DNA of 17,064 nucleotides from Bacillota bacterium (GTDB lineage: Bacteria > Bacillota > Clostridia > DSM-8532). The DNA is taken from positions 1-17,064 of the forward strand of contig JAEWSN010000149.1 of assembly GCA_023459915.1 (NCBI GenBank), given 5' to 3'. Positions 7,989-14,782 of the stretch are shown piece by piece. Each line of letters begins with the position of its first letter. Position 1 is the stretch's first letter. The position numbers were made by a program, and so were the translations under genes. The notes under the pieces are model-generated. The model ran no database searches. It had not been told where the DNA came from and saw only the letters and a program-made list of their open reading frames with translations.

Positions 7989-9866
7989 CTACTGTGCCCG
8001 TTCAAAGATGAAGGCGGCATTGTTGTTGTCGCTTCCCAAACCTTGATTCCACAACCATGAGATGATGTGCGTGCCGTCCGCCGTCTTGTGGCCGGAGACA
8101 TTCACGACTTGCCATGGATTGACGGGGCTTACCAGAACGTTTGTCTTTTGATAGTCATGGTCCCCGGCGCGCCGGATTTCCCAGACGTACTCCGCGTCCT
8201 GCGTCTGCAGACGGCTGCCGGAGACGGGCAGCCCGGAGGTGGCGAGGAATTTGCCATCGGTCGTCTGGATGGAACACAAGGTCATGGTGGAGCCATCCGC
8301 CCGAAGCTGAACACCCTTGTAGTTGATCTTGTAGATTTGCGTTCGTGTGCTGCTCAACTCGGCTTTTCTCTCCTGGTTTATCACCATGTGGGACTGCTTG
8401 CCCTTTGTGCCGAGCACCGTTTTGATGGTGTACAGATCACTTGCTGTCACACTCCCGATGCCGGCTCGTCCGTTTCCGTCATTCAACGGTTTGTTGTTGG
8501 CTTCATAGTTGGCTTCTTTTCGATAGTCCACATCGCTCCACCACACATAAGCCTTGTCGCACATCACCTTTGCCTGCTCCCAGGTGCAGATGGCGTTTGT
8601 GGCCGTGTTGCCGCCAATCCCAAACTTCGTGAGGTCGGCCATCGTGAAGTCCTGCCGGCCGCCTTGGGTCGCATGCTTGTCATCGTAGGCCATCAGCTTG
8701 TAGAGATAGTCGGTCATCTCGCCGTAAGTCACGGTGGCATCTGGATTGAATTTTCCGACGGGGACCACACCCCAATAGGCAAGTCGGTTCGCCGCGAAGT
8801 CATTTGTATCTGTCAGCGGGTTCTTTTCGGTGCCCTTGATGGTGATCGGCAGGCTGTACCGTACGACCCAATCCCCGTAGATGTTGCGCATGATGCCAAC
8901 AAGCAGGTCGGCCATTTCCAATCGTGTGATGGGCCTCGTCCAGTCATCGTTCACGCCGGTCCACTCACCGGCCGTTCCGATGTATGAACCTGTGTGGGAC
9001 AGCCACTGCTTCGCCCACTGAGACGCAACAATGCGGGGCTTGTCCACCTTTTCGATTCTGGTTGCCCAGACAAAGCAGTCATACCCCATCCAAGTGGTCC
9101 TGGCCCAGTTGCCGTTGATGGCGGAGACCTCAAGAATGGTGTTGTGGGGGATGTAACCGATGATTGCGCCGTCGGGTGTCGCGCGGAACGGCGTACCGTC
9201 CGGCACCAGTGCCCGGTACAATGACAGTTCGGGGTTTTTGACGGGGGTGGGGGTTGTGGAAGGTGCCGGGGAAGAGGAAGGGGTGGCACCGGTACCGCCT
9301 GAACCGGTGCCGCTTGCGCCGGAGGATGTGCCTGCAGATGGCACCGTGCCGGTATAGGCAACGCCCGGTTGGATGACGGCCTTGCCGGCCGCGCCATCCC
9401 AGTACACATTGAACTGCGAAGCAGTACCGGAGAGTTTTTGCGCGAACTCTCGCAGTTGCAGGTAATTGGTATCGCCGGCAATCAGGAGGGCAGCGGCAAA
9501 GGTGAAGACGTCTTCGCCGATTTTGAATTTTGTGTCACTCAGTCTCACATCTGTTGTGACTTTCAGCGCCGTCGCGGTAGCGGTGCCCGAATAAGCTTTT
9601 CCAGGCTCGATGACTGCATATTTGCCATCCCAGCCCACGTTGAACTGGGAGACGGTGCCGTTGAGCAGTGTCGCAAGGGCACGCAACTGCAGATAGTTGG
9701 TATTGGCCACCGTGTAGGCCTGTGTGACGGACACCGGTTGGCCGTTCATGACAAAGCCCGTGGTACTCGGTGTGGCCGTGGTGGTGACAGCGGCCAGCGT
9801 TGTGGTCGGGAATAGGCCGATGAGCAGGCACATGATCATGAGCAGACCGATGATACGTGATTTCAT
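7989..9866 (-). CDS. Secreted protein: two copper-amine-oxidase-N-like domains, SH3-like, SLH-like region, ricin-type lectin end
   Basis: A 625-residue exported protein likely to bind wall or surface glycans; no catalytic domain is seen. The signal peptide spans about residues 1-25 (ends TTLAA). Two copper amine oxidase N-terminal-like domains (about 34-96 and 107-172) share YLQLR and SQFNV.WDG; in this family they occur as wall-associated modules and do not imply oxidase activity. A Ser/Gly/Thr/Pro linker covers about 174-212. An SH3-like part follows (about 214-275, GTPFRATPDG through GYDCFVWATRIE). An SLH-like region spans about 285-440 (WTRPITRLEMADLLVGIM, FNPDATVTYGEMTDYLYKL). Residues 514-625 resemble a ricin-type beta-trefoil (DGKFLATSG, WEIRRAGDHDY, VNVSGHKTADGT). 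ATG has GGAGAA 6 nt upstream and overlaps the previous stop (ATGA), implying translational coupling. Domain calls are by motif; the SLH and SH3 parts are divergent. Confidence 0.85.
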   Translation of the reverse strand: MKSRIIGLLMIMCLLIGLFPTTTLAAVTTTATPSTTGFVMNGQPVSVTQAYTVANTNYLQLRALATLLNGTVSQFNVGWDGKYAVIEPGKAYSGTATATALKVTTDVRLSDTKFKIGEDVFTFAAALLIAGDTNYLQLREFAQKLSGTASQFNVYWDGAAGKAVIQPGVAYTGTVPSAGTSSGASGTGSGGTGATPSSSPAPSTTPTPVKNPELSLYRALVPDGTPFRATPDGAIIGYIPHNTILEVSAINGNWARTTWMGYDCFVWATRIEKVDKPRIVASQWAKQWLSHTGSYIGTAGEWTGVNDDWTRPITRLEMADLLVGIMRNIYGDWVVRYSLPITIKGTEKNPLTDTNDFAANRLAYWGVVPVGKFNPDATVTYGEMTDYLYKLMAYDDKHATQGGRQDFTMADLTKFGIGGNTATNAICTWEQAKVMCDKAYVWWSDVDYRKEANYEANNKPLNDGNGRAGIGSVTASDLYTIKTVLGTKGKQSHMVINQERKAELSSTRTQIYKINYKGVQLRADGSTMTLCSIQTTDGKFLATSGLPVSGSRLQTQDAEYVWEIRRAGDHDYQKTNVLVSPVNPWQVVNVSGHKTADGTHIISWLWNQGLGSDNNNAAFIFERAQ

Positions 9867-10204
9867 GCTGATTTCTCCTCTCGGGGCACTGGGGACTCAG
9901 GGACAGGCTGATATCCCATCAGAAGTGCGGGCAGTCGGTTCAGGGGCTTGCGCAGCAGATGATTGTACCCTTTGGCTGCCTCCCGCCACAGCATGTGGCT
10001 GGTTTTCAGCATTCCGGCGGCAGCCAGTGCGTCCGGGCTTCCCTCTGTTTGTGCTCTCAGCGCCTCGTGCAGCCGTAGCTGTCGTTCCAGATCCTCCAGG
10101 TTTCGCCTCCTGACGACCAACTCCGCACGTGCGGTGGAAAACCAGATGGATACGAAGGCGGTCGCGATAAAGAACACAAGAAAACACGCGTGGACGGTGG
10201 TCAC
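9863..10204 (-). CDS. Small single-pass membrane protein with LemA-like C-terminal segment
   Basis: A 113-residue protein and first gene of the surface operon. A membrane segment spans about residues 5-22 (ACFLVFFIATAFVSIWF). A charged helical stretch follows (RRRNLEDLERQLRLHEALRA, likely coiled coil). Then comes AKGYNHLLRKPLNRLPALLM with GYQPVPE, which resembles the end of LemA proteins (YN..V..YN..I..FP......GF.P...), but it is shorter than typical LemA (about 180-200 residues) and lacks much of the central helical bundle. LemA function is itself poorly defined. The start is GTG with AGGGGTGA upstream at usable spacing; an overlapping ATG just before is out of frame. The ATGA overlap with the next gene shows it is a genuine operon member. 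The LemA link is tentative; the gene itself is well supported. Confidence 0.72.
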   Translation of the reverse strand: MTTVHACFLVFFIATAFVSIWFSTARAELVVRRRNLEDLERQLRLHEALRAQTEGSPDALAAAGMLKTSHMLWREAAKGYNHLLRKPLNRLPALLMGYQPVPESPVPREEKSA

Positions 10205-10230
10205 ATGACGTCACCCCTTTACAGTGGATT

Positions 10231-10262
10231 TATTGATAAAATACCATGGCTGTCGCGTGAAA
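10231..10262 (-). promoter_or_regulatory. Probable promoter of the surface-protein operon
   Basis: On the minus strand a TATTTT -10-like hexamer lies about 30 nt before the GTG start of the small membrane protein. The best -35-like sequences about 17-19 nt upstream (GACATT, GGGACA) are poor. A weak -35 fits a promoter that needs an activator, and the LytTR-type repeats lie immediately upstream. The exact start site is not determinable by eye. Confidence 0.4.
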
Positions 10263-10270
10263 TGTCCCAT

Positions 10271-10314
10271 TCGGCCTGAACGGTGGTGGATTTCGGCCTG
10301 AACGGTGGTGGATT
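10271..10314 (-). promoter_or_regulatory. 22-bp tandem repeat containing two LytTR-type binding sites
   Basis: Two exact 22-bp copies (10271-10292 and 10293-10314). On the minus strand each contains ACCGTTCAG (10284-10276 and 10306-10298), which fits the LytTR consensus [TA][AC][CA]GTTN[AG][TG] at all nine positions; the gap between the two is 13 bp, within the usual 12-13. The LytTR regulator gene starts about 70 bp to the right and the surface operon about 70 bp to the left. The orientation places the sites upstream of the operon's promoter. An alternative reading is a leftover end of an IS21-type element, since such ends can carry repeats of similar look (GGTGGTGGATTTCG), but no transposase remnant is present. 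Confidence 0.7.
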
Positions 10315-10384
10315 TCCGAAAGGACGCTGCTGTGGGTCAAAATATAGTAAAATGTCTTCAAGATGGGTAGGGGGTGCGGATCCG

Positions 10385-11137
10385 GTGAGGATAGCCGTCT
10401 GTGATGATGATGAACGGGAACTGCTGCGAGTGGCTGCCCTGGTTGAGGCATACCGGCACAACCGGAAGGCGGAGCTTTCTTGTACAAGCTTCCAGGGAGC
10501 CACAAGCCTCTTGGCCGCATTGGAGCGCCGTGAGTACGATTTGCTGCTGTTGGATATGCTGATGCCTGGCGTCAGCGGGATGGAAGCGGCCCGGGAGATA
10601 CGTGCCCGCAACAGTCAAATTGAAATTGTGTTCCTGACGTCCTCTCCGGAGTATGCGGTGGAAAGCTACAGTGTTCGGGCACATTACTATCTGCTGAAGC
10701 CGGCCACGGAGGAAAAGCTGTTTCCCATTCTCGACAGGCTGATGGCGGCGCTGCGCAAGCCCGGGGACGCGTTGCGTGTCAAGACGCAGTCCGGCTTGTT
10801 CAGCCTCCCCTATGGGCGAATTGAATCGGTGGAGGTTCGCGCAAAGAAGATCTATTTTTGCCTCACGGATGGCGAAACCCGTGAGGTTGCGGGCAGCCTG
10901 GCGGATTTTGAACAGACGTTGCTGCACCGGCCGGGGTTCATCAAGGTACATCGCTCCTATCTTGTCAATCTTCAATGGATCCAGGAGCTGAGACAAGGGG
11001 AGATCGTGACCCTGTCGGGACGTCATGTGCCGATAGCAAGAGCCGCATATCCACAGGTTCGAACCGCCTATACCCAGTTCCTCTTCGAGGAGGCGGACAC
11101 GCTGGCGCAACACGGGGGAGGCGGGCATGCAGATTGA
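10385..11137 (+). CDS. LytTR-family response regulator (AgrA/VirR type)
   Basis: A 250-residue DNA-binding regulator, presumably phosphorylated by the kinase encoded next. The receiver domain (about 1-120) has the acidic cluster CDDDE (7-9), phospho-acceptor Asp57 in LLLLDMLMPG, Thr85 in FLTSS, and Lys105 in YLLKPA. The LytTR domain spans about 128-236, with FIKVHRSYLVNL and the IPIAR-like HVPIARAAY. I choose GTG at 10385 because AGGGGGTG sits 8 nt upstream and the protein then begins MRIAVCDDD, as usual; a longer frame from ATG 10283 would run through the tandem repeat. The -10-like TATAGT at 10343-10348 has no good -35. The stop overlaps the kinase start by 11 nt. It is divergent from the surface operon, which is its likely target; autoregulation is also possible. 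Confidence 0.93.
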   Translation: MRIAVCDDDERELLRVAALVEAYRHNRKAELSCTSFQGATSLLAALERREYDLLLLDMLMPGVSGMEAAREIRARNSQIEIVFLTSSPEYAVESYSVRAHYYLLKPATEEKLFPILDRLMAALRKPGDALRVKTQSGLFSLPYGRIESVEVRAKKIYFCLTDGETREVAGSLADFEQTLLHRPGFIKVHRSYLVNLQWIQELRQGEIVTLSGRHVPIARAAYPQVRTAYTQFLFEEADTLAQHGGGGHAD

Positions 11138-12542
11138 CGCGGGTGTGGGGTTTGACGCGCGTATGGGGCTCGAGACAGGCATGGGGCTTGCGCCCGTCAT
11201 TGGGATTGAAACCGGGATAGGCCTGCTGCGATTTGCGGCATCACTGATTTTTGGCGTTGTTGTGTCCATCCGCTTTGCGGGCGTTGCCAGTACCCGAAGG
11301 AACCGGTGGATCGTCGGAACCGCCTGCGCGCTGCTGCTGATCGCGCAATTCCTCTGCTGGTGGACACTGGGTCTGGACATGACATCCAAGCTGTATCCTG
11401 TGATCATCCATCTGCCGATGGTCCTGATCCTGTCTCTCCTTTTCCGGCGGCCATGGCTGATTTCCATCGCCAGTGTGCTGTCCGCGTATTTGTGCCTTCA
11501 GGCCCCGCGGTGGGTGGGCTTCCTTGGAAGCGCGGTGTTCAACAGCGGCATGGCGGACCACCTTGTCTACATCGTGGCGGTGTTCGTTGCGTATTTTCTC
11601 CTGAACAGGTTTGTCGCCGGTTCGGTGCGCCAGCTGATGGAGAGATCCGCGAACACGCGCCTGCTGTTGGGCGCGGTACCGCTGTTTTACTACCTCTTCG
11701 ACTATGTGACCACCATTTTCACCGATGCGCTTTATCAGGGAACAAGATGGGCGGTACAGTTCATGCCCTCCGCCATTTCTGTGTTCTATTTTGTGTTTGT
11801 GATTCTGTATTTCGCTGAAACCCAGAAACAAGCCAAATCACAGCGGGAGCGGGATCTGCTGACGGCCGAGCTGCAAATGGCCACCACCGAATTTGCCGCG
11901 CTCCGCAAGCTGCAGGAACACACTGCGGTGTACCGTCACGATATGCGGCACCACTTTTCCTTTTTGCAGCATCTGGCGGCGGAAGGGGATCTGGATGGCG
12001 TAAAGGCATATTTGAAGAGCGCCCAGTCTGACATGGACGCAATCACGCCGGTGCGGTTCTGCGAAAATGAAGCCGCGAACCTGATTCTGTCCGATTTCTC
12101 CGCCAGGGCCGCGCAGCAGGGCGTGCGTCTGTCCGTGGAAACGACGTTGCCACAGAAGCTCCCCCTGAGCGACACGGAGTTCTGTTCGCTGCTGTCCAAC
12201 AGTTTGGAGAACGCCATAACGGCCGCCGCCGCGGCGGGTATGGATATGCGTGCTGGTACGGGCGTGACGGAGGATGCGCGTGCGGGTACGGGCGTGACGG
12301 AGGATGTGTGTGACAGAACGGTCCGGTTCAAGGCGTTGGTCCACCGGAACAACCTGCTGATTTCCACGGAGAATCCGTATCAGGGAAGTGTCGCCATGAA
12401 GGCCGGTCTTCCCAGCGCTTCGGCAGAGGGGCACGGCTTTGGCACACGCAGCATGGTGTCCATTGCCGAAGCGCATGGCGGGCAGGCGCTCTTCAGCGCG
12501 GAAGATGGCGTGTTCCGCGTGAAGATCATGATTCCTTTTTAG
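11127..12542 (+). CDS. GHKL sensor histidine kinase (AgrC-like)
   Basis: A 471-residue membrane kinase, partner of the overlapping LytTR regulator. About six or seven hydrophobic segments occupy residues 32-230, as in AgrC-like sensors. A helical linker (232-265) leads to the phospho-acceptor motif YRHDMRHHF (His271). The ATP-binding part has the N-box LLSNSLENAI (about 356-364) and a single G-box GHGFGTRSM (435-443). ATG has GGAGG 5 nt upstream, inside the regulator gene. Two oddities: six-residue repeats of the form [VMI]-G-[LFI] precede the first membrane segment (residues 7-36), and a ten-residue duplication (RAGTGVTEDA) sits between the N-box and the next strand, where homologues usually have a short loop. 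No peptide-signal gene (AgrD/AgrB-like) is seen nearby, so the ligand is unknown. Confidence 0.93.
   Translation: MQIDAGVGFDARMGLETGMGLAPVIGIETGIGLLRFAASLIFGVVVSIRFAGVASTRRNRWIVGTACALLLIAQFLCWWTLGLDMTSKLYPVIIHLPMVLILSLLFRRPWLISIASVLSAYLCLQAPRWVGFLGSAVFNSGMADHLVYIVAVFVAYFLLNRFVAGSVRQLMERSANTRLLLGAVPLFYYLFDYVTTIFTDALYQGTRWAVQFMPSAISVFYFVFVILYFAETQKQAKSQRERDLLTAELQMATTEFAALRKLQEHTAVYRHDMRHHFSFLQHLAAEGDLDGVKAYLKSAQSDMDAITPVRFCENEAANLILSDFSARAAQQGVRLSVETTLPQKLPLSDTEFCSLLSNSLENAITAAAAAGMDMRAGTGVTEDARAGTGVTEDVCDRTVRFKALVHRNNLLISTENPYQGSVAMKAGLPSASAEGHGFGTRSMVSIAEAHGGQALFSAEDGVFRVKIMIPF
11145..11234 (+). repeat. Five degenerate 18-bp in-frame repeats in the kinase N-terminus
   Basis: Successive 18-bp units encode VGFDAR, MGLETG, MGLAPV, IGIETG and IGLLRF. 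DNA copies share an [A/G]T[G/T]GGG-like opening but are diverged. They lie directly before the first membrane segment and form a Gly-rich head of uncertain role. Confidence 0.6.
12248..12306 (+). repeat. Tandem 30-bp in-frame repeat in the kinase ATPase domain
   Basis: Two copies of a 30-bp unit (12248-12277 and 12278-12307), nearly identical (one internal mismatch), encode RAGTGVTEDA followed by RAGTGVTED. They lengthen the loop between the N-box and the following strand of the GHKL fold. High DNA identity suggests a recent slip duplication. Confidence 0.88.
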
Positions 12543-12721
12543 CAGCACAGGCGTGTCTGCCTGAAGAATCAACCTGAAGCAATTCTTTCCATTGTACAGC
12601 TGAAACGAAAACAGTGTGCCGTGTCGGCAGAGAAGCACTTCCTCCGGATTGTCCTTTTTTCCGTTGACATGGTATCCTGGCAACTGTTGGGAAACAAACG
12701 CCTTTCGGTAAGGAGCCTGAT

Positions 12722-13174
12722 GTGAAACATATTGTCGTGACGGCCGCCATTCTGCTCAATGACGGAGAAATCCTGTGCATGCAACGAAATCAGAGCAATT
12801 ATCCCTATGTGTCATACAAGTATGAGTTCCCCGGTGGCAAGGTGGAACCGGGGGAAAGTCTTGAAAGCGGCTTGATGCGAGAACTGCAAGAAGAGATGGA
12901 TATCAGTGTCAACATTAAGGTGGACGACTTCTTCATGACGGTTGAGCACCAATACCCCGATTTTTTCATCACCATGCACAGCTTTCTGATCCATGCCGAT
13001 TCCCGGATTTTTACGCGGAAAGAGCATGTCAACCATGTCTGGTTGCTGAAGAAGGATTTGTTGACACTGGATTGGGCGCCTGCGGATGTGCCGATTGTCC
13101 ACAAGCTGATGTGTGATCCGGACAACGGCTGTTTTCGAACAATGGGGTGTGTGGAGACAACATGCGGAGCATAG
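12722..13174 (+). CDS. NUDIX hydrolase, MutT-like (8-oxo-dGTP-type pyrophosphohydrolase)
   Basis: A 150-residue protein expected to hydrolyse (deoxy)nucleoside triphosphates to monophosphate and pyrophosphate, possibly clearing oxidised nucleotides. EFPGGKVEPGE runs into RELQEEMDI, which fits the Nudix box GX5EX7REUXEEXGU apart from Asp in place of the last Gly. The N-terminal strand KHIVVTAAILLNDGEILCMQR is typical of MutT. Length is normal for the family. The start is GTG with AAGGAG 7 nt upstream; the overlapping ATG one base before is out of frame. It follows the kinase by 179 nt and converges on the polymerase gene, so it is likely its own transcription unit; a TTGACA at 12664 has no matching -10. 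Substrate is inferred from the family only. Confidence 0.88.
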   Translation: MKHIVVTAAILLNDGEILCMQRNQSNYPYVSYKYEFPGGKVEPGESLESGLMRELQEEMDISVNIKVDDFFMTVEHQYPDFFITMHSFLIHADSRIFTRKEHVNHVWLLKKDLLTLDWAPADVPIVHKLMCDPDNGCFRTMGCVETTCGA

Positions 13175-13204
13175 GGCCTGACGGCGATCCGCACCCCTGT
13201 GATG

Positions 13205-14467
13205 TTACAAAAGGCTCGACATCAACGGCATCTCCTCATCGGGCATCCCGCCGGTCACGGGCGCAATGCCGGATTGGATGAAGGCCGCCCTTTGGACGGA
13301 GGCGGTGCCAAACCGGAACCGCAGCTTGTCCAACGCGTCATCGAGCCGCTTGGTCTTCTCATTGTATGGCTGCAGAACAGACAGCTGCAGGTATTCTGCC
13401 AGGGACAGTTCGGATACGCGGATCCCGATGTGCCGAATTTGCTCCCTTTCCGGATCCCGCCAGAGTTCGGCAAGCAGCTGGCACGCCACCTGATAGATCA
13501 TCATGGTGCTGTCCGTGGCGGCGGGCAGCTTGCGTTGATGGCTTCTGCCGGACAGGTGGCTGTTCCTCAGGGAGACGCTCACAAGCCGCGCGCACAAGCC
13601 GGTTTGCCGCAACCGCATGCAGACGGTTTCCGTCAGGGAGAGCACCACAAGGCGGGCCTCTTTCATTGTATCAACGTCAAACGGGATGGTGGTGCTGTTG
13701 CCGATACCCTTCATCGGTGGGCGGAAGTTTTCGGAAACATCGGTGCCCTCCTGCCCCAGGGCAAACGCCTTGAGGAGCTTGCCGTAGCTTTTCAGATGGT
13801 AGGCCAGCAACTGGTCTTCCGCGTGGGCAAGGTCTCCGATGGTCATGATGTTGAGCCGTTTCAGCTTCGGCGCGGTGGCCCGGCCGACCATGAACAGCTC
13901 GCCGATGGGCAGCGGCCACAGCTTCTCCGGGATCTCTTCCGGCCAGCAGGTGTGCACCTTGTCCGGCTTGGAGAATTCACCGGCCATCTTGGCCAGCAGT
14001 TTGTTTGTGGAAACACCGACATTGACCGTGAACCCCAATTCGTCCCGGATTCGGTTTTTCAGCTTGTACGCGGCGTCCACCGCCTCGCCATGAACCAGCT
14101 CCATGCCGGTGTACTCGATGAATGCCTCGTCGATGCTGTATACCTGAACGGAGGGGGAGAACTCGTGCAGAATGTCCATCATCGCCTGATGGCACATCAC
14201 ATACAGGCTGTAGTTGGGCGGGACGATGACCAGGTTCGGGCACTTCTGTTTGGCCTGCCAGAGCACCTCACCGGTCTGGATGTTGAACCTCTTGGCCGGG
14301 ATGGACTTGGCCAGCACAATGCCGTGCCGGCTCTCCGGATCGCCGCCGACAATGGCCGGGACGGTTCGGATATCCAGTGTGGCGCCGTGCTGCAACCGCC
14401 AGACGGCCTCCCAGGAAAGATAGGCGGAATTGGCGTCTATGTGGAAAACGACGCGTTCGTTCTTCAT
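13205..14467 (-). CDS. Y-family translesion DNA polymerase (UmuC/DinB-like)
   Basis: A 420-residue error-prone polymerase that copies past DNA lesions. Catalytic residues are present: Asp11 in FHIDANSAYLSW and Asp113/Glu114 in VYSIDEAF, with Tyr16 at the place of the steric gate. GVSTNKLLAKMA (151-162) is the conserved palm/fingers motif. A thumb with helix-hairpin-helix (about 185-240) and a little-finger domain (about 255-395) follow. QLSVL at 361-365 resembles the sliding-clamp motif QL[SD]LF. The HIDANSAYLSWEA opening is that of the Bacillota UmuC-like group rather than classical DinB. ATG has GAGGTG 5-6 nt upstream. The promoter carries a LexA box, so SOS induction is expected. It is convergent with the NUDIX gene, 30 nt apart. 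Confidence 0.93.
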   Translation of the reverse strand: MKNERVVFHIDANSAYLSWEAVWRLQHGATLDIRTVPAIVGGDPESRHGIVLAKSIPAKRFNIQTGEVLWQAKQKCPNLVIVPPNYSLYVMCHQAMMDILHEFSPSVQVYSIDEAFIEYTGMELVHGEAVDAAYKLKNRIRDELGFTVNVGVSTNKLLAKMAGEFSKPDKVHTCWPEEIPEKLWPLPIGELFMVGRATAPKLKRLNIMTIGDLAHAEDQLLAYHLKSYGKLLKAFALGQEGTDVSENFRPPMKGIGNSTTIPFDVDTMKEARLVVLSLTETVCMRLRQTGLCARLVSVSLRNSHLSGRSHQRKLPAATDSTMMIYQVACQLLAELWRDPEREQIRHIGIRVSELSLAEYLQLSVLQPYNEKTKRLDDALDKLRFRFGTASVQRAAFIQSGIAPVTGGMPDEEMPLMSSLL

Positions 14468-14484
14468 GATGGCACCTCATCCTG

Positions 14485-14513
14485 ATTATAAAAAGAACAA
14501 GCGTTCTTGTAAA
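14485..14513 (-). promoter_or_regulatory. Promoter of the Y-family polymerase with LexA (SOS) box in the spacer
   Basis: On the minus strand TTTACA (14513-14508), a 17-bp spacer and TATAAT (14490-14485) make a near-consensus promoter 18 nt before the ATG. The spacer contains GAACGCTTGTTC (14506-14495), matching the Bacillota LexA/DinR core GAACNNNNGTTC within a 6-bp-arm palindrome. Bound LexA would cover the promoter. Confidence 0.9.
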
Positions 14514-14644
14514 TGGGAGGGGAAGCCAGATTATTTTGCCTCTTTTCGGATGACGGATGGATGACGCATGAACCGGAACAAGGAGGCGTCGCCTTTCCGC
14601 CGGCAAACAAGCGCACAGGAATCTCACACAGTAAGATTTTCGTG

Positions 14645-14674
14645 TTGATGCCTGCCGGAGAAAACGTGTATGCT
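14645..14674 (+). promoter_or_regulatory. Candidate promoter for the Gfo/Idh/MocA oxidoreductase
   Basis: TTGATG (14645-14650), an 18-bp spacer and TATGCT (14669-14674) give a plausible vegetative promoter, with about 100 nt of leader before the ATG at 14783. I see no clear operator or riboswitch in the leader. The rest of the 315-bp gap after the polymerase start holds only that gene's promoter. Confidence 0.45.
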
Positions 14675-14782
14675 GTTCGCGCAGGGGTATGAACAAGGTG
14701 GAAGCATGGGATCCACACGCCACGGCCGTCAGGACAAATCGCAAGTGCTGTCGGGAAGGCATCGTACAGGGAGGAAAAAATC

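Noticed and set aside
10283..10384. Longer start for the response regulator at ATG 10283
   Set aside because: The extra residues are encoded by the 22-bp tandem repeat and do not resemble a receiver domain; GTG 10385 has a good ribosome site and gives the usual MRIAVCDDD beginning.
12548..12563. CAGGC/GCCTG hairpin after the kinase as a terminator
   Set aside because: Only a 5-bp stem and no following T-run.
12664..12692. TTGACA as -35 of a NUDIX gene promoter
   Set aside because: No acceptable -10 occurs 16-19 bp downstream; the hexamer is likely chance.
12543..12721. Peptide-signal gene (AgrD-like) next to the kinase
   Set aside because: No short ORF with a ribosome site and a leader/Cys-containing peptide is seen in the gaps around the two-component genes.
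13199..14485. Open frame of 428 codons on the plus strand opposite the polymerase
   Set aside because: Shadow of the Y-family polymerase, whose motifs are complete; it also runs across that gene's promoter-proximal region with no ribosome site.
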